A stretch of 64,000 nucleotides of DNA from CAVRCA01 sp963719345 (GCA_963719345.1 CAVRCA010000003.1:248001-312000), one strand, 5' to 3'; numbered from the stretch's first letter, positions 18,214 to 29,567 are shown. The notes: generated by a model from the sequence alone, not told the origin. Program-made: numbers and translations.

Positions 18214-18990
18214 GTGCGCGGCGTGACGCGCGCCATCCTGCTTATCGCGATGCTTCTCTCGGCCACCCACGCCTTCGCCGAGCCGTCGGGGCCGCCGCGC
18301 TTGGCCGACAGCGCGGACTACCAGCGCTGCCTCGACATGATCGCCGGCGATCCGATCGGCGCCGGCGCGTTCGCTGACGCCTGGGAGGCGACCGGGGGCG
18401 GCGCCCCCGCACTGCACTGTCACGGCCTGGCGGAGCTCGCGCTGGGCAACCCCGAGACCGCCGCGCCCCTGCTGGAACGAGCGGCCGCGGAGGCCAGCGA
18501 AGCCACCAACGCGGCCCGCGCCGGCGTGTTCGGCCAGGCGGTGCAGGCGTGGCTGATGACCGACGACCCCGCCCACGCCTATGACGACGCGACCAAGGCC
18601 CTCGCGCTGATGCCGGACAGCCCCGACCTGCTGATCGACCGCTCGATCGCGGCGGCGACCATGGAGCGCTACATGGATGCGATCGACGACCTCAATCGCG
18701 CGCTGTCGCTGGCCCCCACCCGGGTCGACGCGCTGGTGTTCCGCGCCGCCGCCTGGCGCAACGAGGGCAAGCTGGAGACCGCGCAGGCCGACATCAACCG
18801 CGCTCTCGCGTTACAGGCGGACAACCCGGAGGCCTTGCTGGAACGCGGCATCATCCGCCAACGGCTCGGCGATGCAGCGGGCGCGCGGGCCGACTGGCAG
18901 CGGGCGCGGGAACTCGCGCCCGACACCGACACCGGCAATCTGGCCGAGCAGAACCTGGCGCTCCTCGACGCCGGCCCACCCAAGCGCTGA
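18214..18990 (+). CDS. Secreted or periplasmic TPR-repeat protein
   Basis: A 258-residue protein with an N-terminal signal peptide (RAILLIAMLLSATHAFAEP; likely cut after AFA) and about four TPR units from residue 80 on, for example DPAHAYDDATKALALMPDSPD, YMDAIDDLNRALSLAPTRVD and LETAQADINRALALQADNPE. TPRs serve as protein-binding scaffolds. Two cysteines lie before the repeats. The start is GTG 18214; GTG 18223 would shorten the signal peptide. No partner is indicated by its neighbours. Confidence 0.75.
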   Translation: MRGVTRAILLIAMLLSATHAFAEPSGPPRLADSADYQRCLDMIAGDPIGAGAFADAWEATGGGAPALHCHGLAELALGNPETAAPLLERAAAEASEATNAARAGVFGQAVQAWLMTDDPAHAYDDATKALALMPDSPDLLIDRSIAAATMERYMDAIDDLNRALSLAPTRVDALVFRAAAWRNEGKLETAQADINRALALQADNPEALLERGIIRQRLGDAAGARADWQRARELAPDTDTGNLAEQNLALLDAGPPKR

Positions 18991-18992
18991 GG

Positions 18993-19661
18993 TCAGAAAT
19001 CCAAATCCGCGTAATGCGGCGGCGGCGTGATGCCGGGCACCCGGTCGTTGAGAATGCCGCGAAAGCTCGGCCGCGACTTCATCCGGGCATACCACTCGCG
19101 CGCCGGCGGCGAGTGCGACCAGTCGACGTCGCCCGCAAAATCGAGCACCGAGAGATGCGCGGCGGCGGCGAAATCGGCGACCGAGATCGCCTCGCCCGCC
19201 AACCATTTCCGGGTCTCCGCCAGCCACCCCACATATTGCAGATGGTGGCGCAGCGCCGCGTAGCCGATGCGCAGCGTGGTGGCGTCCGGGTTGCCCCGCC
19301 CGGAAATCCGCTTGAGAATCTTCTCGCCGTAGAGGGTGCGTGAGACCTCCTCGGCGAACCGTCCGTCGAACCACGCGGCCAACCGGCGGACCTCGACCCG
19401 CTGCGCCAAAGTGCGGCCGAGCAGCGATGTATCGGGGTAAGCTTCATCGAGATATTCGCAGATCACCCACAAGTCCGGAACCGCGAGGCCGCTGTCCTCG
19501 AGCAGGGTGGGCACGGTGCCGGCCGGATTGAGCTCGAGGTAATCCGGCCGCCGCTCCCACGCCTTCTCCAGGCGCAATTCGAACGGAAGGCGCTTTTCGG
19601 CCAGCACAAGACGCACCTTGCGGGAAAACGGCGAGAGCGGGAGATGGTAGAGGTACCGCAT
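18993..19661 (-). CDS. fzlA: Glutathione S-transferase-like protein, probably the FtsZ-binding FzlA
   Basis: A 222-residue GST-fold protein. The N-terminal domain reads RYLYHLPLSPFSRKVRLVLAEKRLPF and LNPAGTVPTLLEDSG; the helical domain follows. The tail ends PGITPPPHYADLDF, which as I recall resembles the conserved C-terminus of alphaproteobacterial FzlA, a GST homologue that bundles and curves FtsZ filaments and links division to septal wall synthesis. FzlA-type proteins are not classic glutathione conjugators. The name rests on recalled family features, and a general GST is the fallback. It stands 2 bp from the TPR gene stop, convergent. Confidence 0.62.
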   Translation of the reverse strand: MRYLYHLPLSPFSRKVRLVLAEKRLPFELRLEKAWERRPDYLELNPAGTVPTLLEDSGLAVPDLWVICEYLDEAYPDTSLLGRTLAQRVEVRRLAAWFDGRFAEEVSRTLYGEKILKRISGRGNPDATTLRIGYAALRHHLQYVGWLAETRKWLAGEAISVADFAAAAHLSVLDFAGDVDWSHSPPAREWYARMKSRPSFRGILNDRVPGITPPPHYADLDF

Positions 19662-19710
19662 CGCCCGGGTTTATGGCCGGCCGCCGCGTCGCGCAACAGT
19701 CGGCGACGTC

Positions 19711-22245
19711 CTAGGCCTCGGCCTCCTGCGCTTCCGCGATCGCCCGCTGCACGCGCTCGTCCCAGGTCTCCGGCCGGGCCGGCGGGGGTGTCGGCAGGTA
19801 GCCGCGATCCCGGCCGATTGCGAGGTAGTGATGGTGCAGGTCGCGGAAATCGCCCTGACCGACCTCGATCGCCGCCAGCCAATAGGTGCGGGCGTACCAG
19901 GCCCGGTCGAACGGGAACGGATCGCGACTCTCGCGCCAGCCGAACCGCCGGTAGTGGTCGTAGCCGCTGCTGAAGGCGCGAGCCGCGACCGCCTCCGCCA
20001 CGCCCGTGTTGCGCGACAGGTAGAACGCCTCGTCGAACGCCGCCTCGACCAGCGCGGTCGCGTCGCCATAGCGCGGCCGTCGCGCGCGCATCTCCTCAAG
20101 CATCGAGGACGTCACCTGTCGCCAAGTTCCCGTCATCGCCCGATGCACCTTGTCGTGGTCTTCCGCCGGGACCGCGTAGTTGATCGGGAACAGATGAAAC
20201 TGATAGCGCGGGTCCCGCAGCGGCAGCAGATCGGCCTCGGGCGCCTGGAACGGATTGAGGAAGCCTGACAACGGCAGGATGATCTGCTCGGCGTCGGACA
20301 ACCAGGCCGCCAGCCAGGAGAACGTGCTCACGCTGACGACGATGTTGCGCGAGCGCCGGATGATCTCGAAGTCGAGCTTCGAGCCGTAGCTCGGCAAGAA
20401 CTCGGCATCCGGGAACCGACGCCGCAGGTCGTCCACGTACGGATTGGCGCCGACCTGCCCCATGAACACCGGCGTCAGGCCGGTGCGGAGCACGACCTCC
20501 TCGTAGAACGCAGCCGGGATCAGCGTCTGGTCGGGGCGCGGCGCCGCGTACACCTCGCTGCCGCGCAGATTGATGACCAGATGATCCGGACCGAACCCCT
20601 CCGCCTCGGCGGGATCTGACCGCAACAGCGCGGCGGCCTGCTCGCGGGCGGGAAAGTTGCCGATATGCCGCACGACACTGTCGATCTCCACCCGGCCAAG
20701 CGCGCCGCTGCGCAGCCGCTCGGCCAGGCCCTCGACGTCGAGCCGCATGTCGAGCGGGGTGACGCGCTCCGTCGGGCGACCGTCTGCCGGCACCGGGGGG
20801 TGAACGATGTTCCAGCGCGACAGATCGACATTCGAGACGACGCAGCCCGGCACACGAGAAGCGATCGCGTGGGCCGCCAGGAACTGGATCATCTGGTTGC
20901 CGAAGCCGCCGTGAGGTTCGACATGGACGACCGGGGGGGCCGCGCGGCGCACTGCCGGTGCCGGCAATTCCACCGCATCCACCGGCGCTCCCGCCTCGCC
21001 GTACACCTCGACCTGATCGAGCTGCAGGGAGCCCGGCTCGACCAAAGCGATCTTGACGTGACGTGCCCGCACGGGCGGATCGAGAGTGACGATCAGCGGC
21101 TTGCCGTCCACCCCGCCGACCAGGGCTTCGTCATGTTTGACGTAGACCATCGACCAGTTCTCACCGTCGCTCGATAGTTCGACAAAGAAGTTTTTTAGCC
21201 GCTGGGCATTCTCGACGCTGTCGACGGAGTTGTAGATGCGGATTTCGCCGACGCGCGCTTGCTGCTGCAGGTCGACCGACCACCAGGGAAACGGGTCGTC
21301 GCCGGTGCGGCACTGGGCGCCGCCGGTCGGCCGGCCGTTCACGACATTCGCGGCCTGCTCGGCCGCCGTCCCGCCGACCGTGAAGTCGGAGACGGAACTC
21401 TGGTCAGCCGGCTTGCCGAGCGCGAGGTTGGGTCCCGGCGCGGGAGGGATCACGCGCGTCTGCTGTGCGCGAGCGAGATACGCGCGCCAGAACTCGGCGA
21501 GCGCCGTATCCTCGACCGCGCTCCCCGGCTGCAAGTCCTCCGTCGCCAGACGATGGATGGCGGCCTGCTCGATGATCCGACGCGCGTTCGTCTCGACGGC
21601 GACGTAGGACCGTCCCTCGTCGTCGGCCCGAACCTCCCGCATATCGTCGCCGACGACGTTGCGGCTCTGCATTCGCGGGAACATCCGCTCGTCCCAATGA
21701 TGCCAAAACTCCGTTCTTCGCTGCAGCGCCCCGAGGTCGATTGCCGCGGTGCGCGTCAGCGTCTTGCAGACGTGCTTCAGCGCGCCCTCACGCCTTGTGC
21801 AGTCGAGCAGCACGCGACCGGGCGGCCGTTCCCCAAGGCCGCTTTGGCCGAACATGAGCCGGTTGAGCGAGATGCTGTCCCAGCCTTTCGGGACGGCATC
21901 GAGGAAGGCGTTCACGTCGTGCAGCTGGCGCAGGCAAAGGAACTCGTCGACGTCGAGGAACATGACCCACTTCGTCTCGTCCTTATGCGCCCGCAGGCAG
22001 TGGACGTACATGTGGTAGCGCTGGTCCTGGAACGGCAGATGCACGAAGGTGACGAACGGCCGCTCGCCTGCCAGGAACGGCAGTACCTGCCCGTAGAGGT
22101 CCACCGGATCGTCGTCGTTGCAGTAGAGATAGACGTGATCGAAACCGATCGCGCGATGGTACAGCAGCCAGTCGGTTATGGAGGGAGCTTCCCGGCGCGC
22201 GCCGGCGACGATGGATGTCCGGTAAGGAGCGGCTGAAACAGGCAT
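19711..22245 (-). CDS. Multidomain glycosyltransferase: GT92/GT2-like + discoidin domain + fucosyltransferase-like domain
   Basis: An 844-residue, uninterrupted protein with four parts. Residues 1 to about 270 form a GT92/DUF23-like transferase with the metal-binding MFLDVDEFL near 96-103. About 275-420 is an F5/8-type C (discoidin) sugar-binding domain: NLALGKPADQSS, VVNGRPTGG, WWSVDL and the RVGEIRIYN strand. About 440-720 begins GGFGNQMIQFLAAHAIA, the donor-site motif of GT11 alpha-1,2-fucosyltransferase-like enzymes, and continues with NIVVSVSTFSWLAAWLS. The last 90 residues repeat an AFYLSRNTGVAEAVAARAFSSGYDHYRRFGWRESRDPF unit often seen at the ends of such transferases. There is no signal peptide. 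It probably builds a surface glycan. Confidence 0.75.
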   Translation of the reverse strand: MPVSAAPYRTSIVAGARREAPSITDWLLYHRAIGFDHVYLYCNDDDPVDLYGQVLPFLAGERPFVTFVHLPFQDQRYHMYVHCLRAHKDETKWVMFLDVDEFLCLRQLHDVNAFLDAVPKGWDSISLNRLMFGQSGLGERPPGRVLLDCTRREGALKHVCKTLTRTAAIDLGALQRRTEFWHHWDERMFPRMQSRNVVGDDMREVRADDEGRSYVAVETNARRIIEQAAIHRLATEDLQPGSAVEDTALAEFWRAYLARAQQTRVIPPAPGPNLALGKPADQSSVSDFTVGGTAAEQAANVVNGRPTGGAQCRTGDDPFPWWSVDLQQQARVGEIRIYNSVDSVENAQRLKNFFVELSSDGENWSMVYVKHDEALVGGVDGKPLIVTLDPPVRARHVKIALVEPGSLQLDQVEVYGEAGAPVDAVELPAPAVRRAAPPVVHVEPHGGFGNQMIQFLAAHAIASRVPGCVVSNVDLSRWNIVHPPVPADGRPTERVTPLDMRLDVEGLAERLRSGALGRVEIDSVVRHIGNFPAREQAAALLRSDPAEAEGFGPDHLVINLRGSEVYAAPRPDQTLIPAAFYEEVVLRTGLTPVFMGQVGANPYVDDLRRRFPDAEFLPSYGSKLDFEIIRRSRNIVVSVSTFSWLAAWLSDAEQIILPLSGFLNPFQAPEADLLPLRDPRYQFHLFPINYAVPAEDHDKVHRAMTGTWRQVTSSMLEEMRARRPRYGDATALVEAAFDEAFYLSRNTGVAEAVAARAFSSGYDHYRRFGWRESRDPFPFDRAWYARTYWLAAIEVGQGDFRDLHHHYLAIGRDRGYLPTPPPARPETWDERVQRAIAEAQEAEA

Positions 22246-22351
22246 GGCTGAAATCCCGTGCGGGCGGGCACGACGGGTCGAGTCGCACCAGCACTATCGC
22301 ACGGAAACCGCCGGGGTGGAACTGCGACGCTGGCCGGCGCCGCGGCCCGCT

Positions 22352-25300
22352 TCAGGCGCGCAATGCCTGCTCCGGCAACTCGCTCAGTGGCTCGGCCAGA
22401 TACTTGACGTATTCCTTCGGTACGATCTGCCAGAAGCGCGGCAGGGTGCGATCCCAGTCGTGCAGCAACATGGTCGCATAGCGGCTCGACGTGGCCTCGA
22501 CATGCGCCGCCACGAGCTTGCGGGCGACCTGCTCCCAGTGCGGCGACGCGATGCGCTGCCAAAGCAGCGTGTCAGGATTGACCCGCTTCTCGAACAGCTC
22601 GTCTGGATCGTAGACGAACGCCATCCCGCCGGTGAAGCCGGCGCCGAAATTGTCGCCGACCGCCCCCAGGATCACCACCGTGCCGCCGGTCATGTACTCG
22701 CAGCCGTTCGAGCCGACGCCCTCCACCACCGCCTCGGCACCTGAGTTGCGCACCGCGAAGCGTTCGCCCGCCTGGCCCGCCGCGAACAAGTGTCCGGCGG
22801 TCGCGCCGTACAGCACGGTGTTGCCAACGATGGTGTTCTCGTTGCTGCGCAGCAGCGAGGACGGCGCCGGCCGCACGATGATCGTCGCCCCGGACAAGCC
22901 CTTGCCGACGTAGTCGTTGGCGTCGCCGTAGCACTTCCAGCCGTAGCCCCTGCACGGCGAAAGCCCCCAGCGACTGCCCCGCCGAGCCGCGCAGCCGCAC
23001 GGTCAGATGGCCCGGCTGCAGCCCGGCCATGCCGAAGCGGCGCGTGATCTTCGACGAGATCTTTGTGCCGATCGCACGATGCGTGTTCCGCACCGAGTAG
23101 GTGAGCTGCATCTTCTCGCCGTGCTCGAACAGCGCGGCGGCGTCGGTGATCATCTGCGCGTCCAGCGTCTCCGGCACCTCGTTGCGGCCCTCCCGCGTGC
23201 AGTAGCGGGCGTACGGACCGGGATCGGCCTGCGCCAGCAGCGGGTTGAGGTCGAGGTCATCGAGGATCTCCGAGCCACGGCTGACCTGGTGCAGCAGGTC
23301 GGTGCGCCCGATCACTTCCTCGAGCTTGCGGAAGCCCAGGCTCGCCAGGATGTTGCGCACGTCCTCCGCGACGAACGAGAACAGGCTGATGACCTTCTCG
23401 GGGGTGCCCTCGAACTTGGCGCGCAATCCCTCGTCCTGCGTGCAGACGCCGACCGGGCAGGTATTCGAATGGCACTGGCGCACCATGATGCAGCCCATCG
23501 CGATGAGGCTCGCGGTGCCGATGCCGAACTCTTCGGCGCCCAGCATGGCGGCGATCACCACGTCGCGGCCGGTCTTCAGGCCGCCGTCGGTGCGCAGCTT
23601 CACCCGGTGCCGCAGCCGGTTCAGCATCAGCACCTGATGGGTCTCGGACAGCCCCATCTCCCACGGCAGGCCGGCGTATTTGATCGAGCTCTGCGGACTG
23701 GCACCGGTGCCGCCGACATGCCCCGAGATCAGGATGACGTCCGCCTTCGCCTTGGCGACGCCGGCGGCGATGGTGCCGATGCCGCTGCGCGCGACGAGTT
23801 TGACGCAAACCGTGGCGTCCGGGTTGATCTGCTTGAGGTCGTAGATGAGCTGCGCCAGGTCCTCGATCGAGTAGATGTCGTGGTGCGGCGGCGGGCTGAT
23901 CAGCATGACGCCGGGAGTCGAATGGCGCAGCCGGCCGATCAGTTCCGTCACCTTGATGCCCGGCAGCTGGCCGCCCTCGCCGGGCTTGGCGCCCTGCGCC
24001 ACCTTGATTTCGATCTCGCGGCAGTTGTTGAGGTACTCGGCGGTGACGCCGAACCGGCCCGACGCGATCTGCTTGATCGCCGATGAAGCGTTGTCGCCGT
24101 TCGGCCGCGGCTTGTGCCGCGCCGGATCCTCGCCGCCCTCGCCGCTGTCGGAACGCGCGCCGATGCGGTTCATCGCGATCGATAGCGTTTCGTGCGCCTC
24201 CGGGCTCAGCGCGCCGAGCGAAATGCCGGGTGCGACCAACCGCTTGCGGATCTCGGTGATGCTGTCGACCTCGTCGACCGAGATGGGCTTTTGCCCATCC
24301 CGGAAATCGAGCAGGTCGCGCAACGCCACCGGCGGCAGCCGACGCACCGCATCGGCGTATTTGCGGTAGCTGGCGTAGCTGTCGGTCTCCACCGCCGACT
24401 GCAGCAGATGAATGAGGCCGCCCTCGAAGGCGTGCGTCTCGCCGCGTCGGCGCAGCTTGTAGACTCCGCCCACCGGCAGGGTGACGATGTCCACGCTCCA
24501 GGCCCGCGTGTGCAGGTCGAGCAGCTTGCGCGCGATGCCGAGCAGCCCGATGCCGGAGATGCGCGACTGCATTCCCGGGAAGAACTCGCCCACCAGGGCG
24601 CGGGACAGGCCGATCGCCTCGAAATTGCAGCCGCCGCGGTAGGAGGAGACGACGCTGATGCCCATCTTGGACATGATCTTCAGCAGGCCCTTGTCCACCG
24701 CCTTCTTGTAGCGCTGCACGGCGGCCTTCAGGCTCAGATCCCCGAACAGGCCGCGACGGTGCCGCTCGGCGATCGTCTCCTGCGCAAGATAGGCGTTGAC
24801 GGTGGTCGCGCCGACCCCGATCAGCACGGCGAAATAGTGTACGTCCATGCACTCGGCGCTGCGCACGTTGAGGCTGGTGAACGTGCGCAGGCTCTGGCGG
24901 ACCAGGTGCGTGTGGACGCCGCCGGTGGCCAGGATCATCGGGATCGGCGCCCGCTCCGGCCCGGTGTTCTCGTCCGTCAGGATGACGTGGGTGCAGCCGG
25001 CGCGCACCGCTTCCTCCGCCTCGCGCCGGATGCGCTCGAGCCCGGCGCGCAGCCCGGCTTCGCCGTTGGAGACCGGAAAGGTGCAGTCGACGGTGCAGGC
25101 TGAACTGCCCATGAACGCCGTCATCGCCAAAAACTCGGCGTTGGACAGCACCGGGCTTTCAAGCTGCAGCAGCTCGCACTGGCTCGGGTCCTCGTCGAGC
25201 ACGTTGCCGAGATTGCCGAGCCGCGTCTTCAGCGTCATCACGCGCGTCTCGCGCAGGCTGTCGATCGGCGGATTGGTGACCTGGCTGAACGTCTGGCGCA

Positions 25301-26882
25301 GGTAGTTGTGCAGGCCGCGATAGGCGTCCGACAGCACCGCGATCGGCGTGTCGTCGCCCATGCTGCCGACCGCCTCGGCGCTGTCCTCCACCATCGGCTG
25401 CAGGATCATCTCCAGCTGCTCGAGGGTAAAGCCGATGCGCGTACTGGCGCCGCCGCAGCTCCTCGCCCTCGTAGAGCACCGGCTCAGGCGCGTCGGTCTT
25501 GACGATGCTGTCGATCGGCTGCATCCGCTTGGCCCACTCGCCGAACGGCTGGCGCGCGGCGAGCGCATCCTTCAACTCCTCGTCACGGAGGAAACGAGGC
25601 GTTTCGAGATCGACGCCGATCGTCTGGCCGGGGCCGACGCGGCCGCGCTCGACCACCTCCGCGGGATCGACCTTCACCATGCCGGTCTCTGAACCGACGA
25701 TCAGCATGTCATCGGTGGTGATCGTATAGCGCAGCGGGCGCAGGCCGTTGCGGTCGAGCCCGGCGATCACCCAGCGGCCGTCGGTTGCAGCGATCGCCGC
25801 CGGCCCGTCCCACGGCTCCATGACCGAGTTGCAGTACAGGAACAGGTCGCGATGCGGCTGCGGCATCGTCGCGTCCTGGCCGATGCTGGCCGGGATCATC
25901 AGCGACTTGGCCATCGGCGCATCGCGCCCGGCACGCACCAGCAGCTCGAACACGTTGTCGAGCGTCGCGGTATCCGACCCGCCGGCCTGCACCACCGGCT
26001 TGATGTCGTCCACGTACGGCCCGAGCGCCGCATCGGCCAGCCGCGTCTCGTGGCTCCGCATCCAGTTGGCGTTGCCGCTGACCGTGTTGATCTCGCCGTT
26101 ATGCGCGAGCATGCGGAACGGCTGCGCCAGTCGCCAGGTCGGGAAGGTGTTGGTCGAATAGCGCTGGTGATAGATGGCGAAGCGCGAGACGAAGCGCGGA
26201 TCGAGCAGGTCCGGATAGAACTCCGTCAGGCTCTCGGCCAGGAACATGCCCTTGTAGATGATCGAGCGCGACGACAGCGAGCAGAAATACAGTTCCGGGA
26301 TCTGCGCCGCGATCGCCTGTTTCTCGATGCGCCGCCGCATGACGTAGAGGTCGCGCTCGAACTCGCCTCATCCGACCGCTTCGCGTTCCAGATCATAATC
26401 TGCTCGATCTCGGGCCGCGTCGCGTTGGCCTTCTCGCCGATGCAATCGACATTGATCGGCACCTGCCGCCAGCCGTAGATGCGCGTAGCCAAAATTGAGG
26501 ATCTCGGTCTCGACGATCTGGCGGCAGCGCTCCTGTGCGTTGAGATCCGTTTTCGGCATGAAAACCTGGCCGACGGCGATCGGAGCCGGATTTAGCTGTT
26601 GCCGCCGCGCTCCACCGCCTCGGCAAAGAAATCGCGTGGGATCTCGATATGGATGCCGGCGCCATCGCCGGTCTTGCCGTCGGCATCGACCGCGCCGCGA
26701 TGCCAGACCGCGCTCAACGCCTCGATGCCGGCCTGCACGATATCCCGCCGCGGTTTGCCGTCCAGTGCCGCGATCAGGCCGACGCCGCAGGCATCGTGTT
26801 CCTGCGAAGGATCGTAGCTATGGCGCAAGACAGCCGTGTTGGCGTGCCAGGCGGGGACAAAGGCTGCGGCGGACTCGGTCAT
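22352..26882 (-). CDS. gltB: Glutamate synthase large subunit (five frameshifts in this sequence)
   Basis: GltB takes ammonia from glutamine and makes two glutamates from 2-oxoglutarate. All domains are present in order: the propeptide and nucleophile cysteine in HDACGVGLI, HQRYSTNTFPTW and the amidotransferase site with GSDTATLDNVFELL; then GSSACTVDCTFP; the FMN/FeS synthase domain with SGHVGGTGASPQSSIKYAG and CHSNTCPVGVCTQ; and the GXGXG domain with GDANDYVGKGLSG. Frame changes lie near 26592-26597, 26480-26487, 26361-26368, 25436-25446 and 22927-22934. Each is one base out, and the total (about 1510 codons) is normal. An indel-prone sequence fits better than a decayed gene. gltD lies 105 bp upstream. 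Confidence 0.9.
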
Positions 26883-26987
26883 CGTCTGCTCCTGCAAGGG
26901 TCGAAGGGGTTCCCTCACCGCAGCCCGTTCCGAGGGAGAGGGAGCAGAAGGGCCGCTCCTGCCGGGGGGGAATGGGCGAGGGTGAGC

Positions 26988-28441
26988 TCACTCGGCCGCC
27001 GCCGCCAGGGCCGCGGTGCTGGTCCGGAGATAGTCGTGGATCTGCGCCGCGGCGTCGCGTCCGTCGCGGATGGCCCAGACCACCAGGCTGGCGCCGCGCA
27101 CGATGTCGCCGGCGGCAAACACACCGGGCAGGGTGGTCATGAACGTGCGATGATTGACCCGCAACGTGCCCCAGCGCGTGGTCTGCAGCTCCGGCGCGCC
27201 GAACTGGGCCGGGAGATCCTCGGGATCGAAACCGAGCGCCTTTACGACGAGATCGGCCTTGACCGTGAAATGGCTGCCTTCAGCGGTTCGACCGACTGAC
27301 GGCCGGACGCGTCCGGCAGGCCGAGATGCATCCGCACGGCGCGCACGCCGGTCACGTGGTCGTCGCCCAGGAATGCCTCGGGGGCGGCGAGCCAGACATA
27401 CTCGACGCCTTCCTCCTCCGCGTTGGTCACCTCGCGCATGGAGCCCGGCATGTTGGCCGGTCGCGGCGATAGAGGCATTTGACCGACCGCGCGCCCTGCC
27501 GGACGGCGGTGCGCACGCAGTCCATGGCGGTGTCGCCGCCACCGATGACGACGACATCCTTGCCTGCGGCGTTGAGCAGCCCTGAGTCGAACTCCGGCAC
27601 GGCATCGCCCAGCCCGTGCCGGTTGGACGTGATGAGAAGTCCATGGCCTTGACGATGCCCGGCAGGCCAGCACCTGGGCCGCCGATGTCCCGTGCCTTGT
27701 AGACGCCGGTCGCGACCAGCACCGCCTGGTGCCGACGCGCAGGCTCGGAAAGCGGCAAGGTCGCCGGCGCCGGCAGACTGCATGCTGATGTCGCAGTTCA
27801 GCACGAACTTGATCCCGCCGGCTTCGAGCCAGCGCCAGCGGCGCAGCACGACTTCCTTCTCGAGCTTGAAGTTCGGGATGCCGTAGATCATCAGGCCGCC
27901 CACGCGATCGTAGCGGTCGTAGACGACAGCCTGGTAGCCGTGGTGCGCAGCTGCTCGGCGGCCGACAGCCCGGCGGGTCCGGCGCCGATGATGCCGACCG
28001 ACTGTTCAGCTCCGATCGGGGCTGAACCGGCTTGACCCAGCCGCGATCCAAGGCGGTGTCTGTGATATACCGCTCGACAGCTCCGATAGTGACGCTTTCG
28101 AAAGCCTTTCTCGATGACGCAATTGCCTTCGCAAAGCCGATCCTGCGGGCAAATGCGCCCGCAGATCTCGGGGAAGGTGTTGGTCGCGGAGCTGATCTCG
28201 TAGGCTTCCTCGAGCCTGCCGTCGGCCGTCAGCTTGAGCCAATCCGGGATGTGATTACCGAGCGGGCAATGGACGGAACAGAACGGAACGCCGCACTGGC
28301 TGCACCGGGTTGACTGGCCGCCGGCCTGCTCCTCGGCGAACTCCCGGTAGATTTCGTCGAAATCTTCCCGCCGTTCGGTGACGTCCGCTTTTGCGGCGCT
28401 TGCTGCGGCACATCGACGAACTTCAACATCCGATCGGGCAC
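26988..28441 (-). CDS. gltD: Glutamate synthase small subunit (about nine frameshifts in this sequence)
   Basis: GltD is the FAD/NADPH subunit that feeds electrons to GltB. Fragments in three frames join into one protein: MLKFVDVPQQAPQKR, DFDEIYREF, CSQCGVPFCSVHCPLGNHIPDWL and CGRICPQDRLCEGNCVIEKGF (FeS cysteines), VGIIGAGPAGLSAAEQL (FAD), GGLMIYGIPNFKLEK, VVVIGGGDTAMDCVRTA (NADPH) and PGVFAAGDIVRGASLVVWAI. The breaks fall near 28400, 28110, 28000, 27945, 27790, 27740, 27645, 27470 and 27290. The span is about 484 codons, the normal size. The start is GTG 28441 with GGAGAG ahead. This is the most error-dense gene in the window. Confidence 0.88.
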
Positions 28442-28599
28442 GGTCTCTCCGCTCGGCTACCGGACGCGAAGCTCTCACGTCGCAAGCGGTATAAACCTGC
28501 CCAAAAGGGAAGCGCGAATCCAATCTGAGCGAATTAGGGCAATTGGCTGACCCTTTTCGCCGCGCTTGCCGCAGGCTAGCTCACATCTGGGCCGAACGG

Positions 28600-29567
28600 T
28601 CACGGAGGAACGTCCGATGCGGTCCCTTTCAGCTCCTCCGGCAAGACATCGCGCCTGCCGCCGCCCGGCCGGTAACGCCGCAAATAGCGTGGCACCACCA
28701 GCTCGACCGGGGTCGGCACGATGCCGAGTTCCGGCAAGCCGGGCATCCCGGGCGAGACGACGTTGTTGTGCGCGAGCAGCAGCAGCTGATCGCGCGTCAG
28801 CAGTTTGCCGGGCAGCTTTTCGAAAATGCTTGCCTGCAGCCGCGCGATGCCGGGCGGGACGGTGATCAGTCGGCGCGGCGGCGCGTTTCCTTCAGCGATG
28901 TATTCCAGGATCTCGCGGAACCGCCAGACGCGGGGACCGCCCAGCTCGAACGGCCCACCGCCGCATCGGGCGGAGGAGGGCTGCCATGATCGCGTCGGCG
29001 ACGTCACCGACAAAGACCGGCTGAAAGCGGGTGTCGCCGGCGAGCACCGGCAGCAACGGAGAGAACTGTGCCATCGCTCCGAACCGATTGAAGAACTTGT
29101 CTTCCGGTCCGAACACGACCGAGGGGCGCAAGATCGTCACCGCGGGAAGGCGCCACGGACCGCGGCCTCGCCGCGCCCCTTGCTGGCGGCATAGGCGCTC
29201 GGGGCTGGCCGGATCGGCGCCGATAGCGGAGAGCTGCCACGAGCTGCCGACTCCGGCCGGCCGCGGCGTGGCGCGCGATGCGCCCGGGCCGTCGGTGTGC
29301 ACCCGCTGGAAGTCGCCCGCCCGACGCTCGGCGAGGATGCCCACGAGGTTGACGACAACGGTCGCGTCCTCGATCGCCCGCGCCATCGTGGCTTCATTGG
29401 TCAGCTAGGCGTAGAGCGGCACGACCTGCCCCACCGCCGCCCATCGGCTTGAGGAACAGGGCGCGTTCCGGGTCGCGCCCGGCGACCCGCACCACGTAGC
29501 CTTCCTGCGCCAGCCGTTTGACGACATAGCGGCCGATGAAGCCGGACCCGCCAAAGACCGTTGCCAC
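28600..29567 (-). CDS. Complex I NDUFA9-like NAD(P)-binding protein (several frameshifts and an in-frame TAG)
   Basis: An atypical SDR related to the mitochondrial complex I subunit NDUFA9, common as a single gene in alphaproteobacteria. The opening is ATVFGGSGFIGRYVVKRLAQEGY; then VVVNLVGILAERRAGDFQRVH, VTILRPSVVFGPEDKFFNRFG, RFQPVFVGDVADAI and FELGGPRVWRFREILEYI. Frame changes occur near 29435, 29270, 29210, 29150 and 28975, and a TAG at 29405-29407 stands where a sense codon (CAG would fit) is expected. The span of about 322 codons matches the family. The start is probably GTG 29567. It may assist respiratory complex assembly or quinone chemistry. Confidence 0.72.

Noticed and set aside
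22572..26340. Several separate proteins in the gltB span
   Set aside because: The pieces align end to end to one GltB and have no own starts or ribosome sites.
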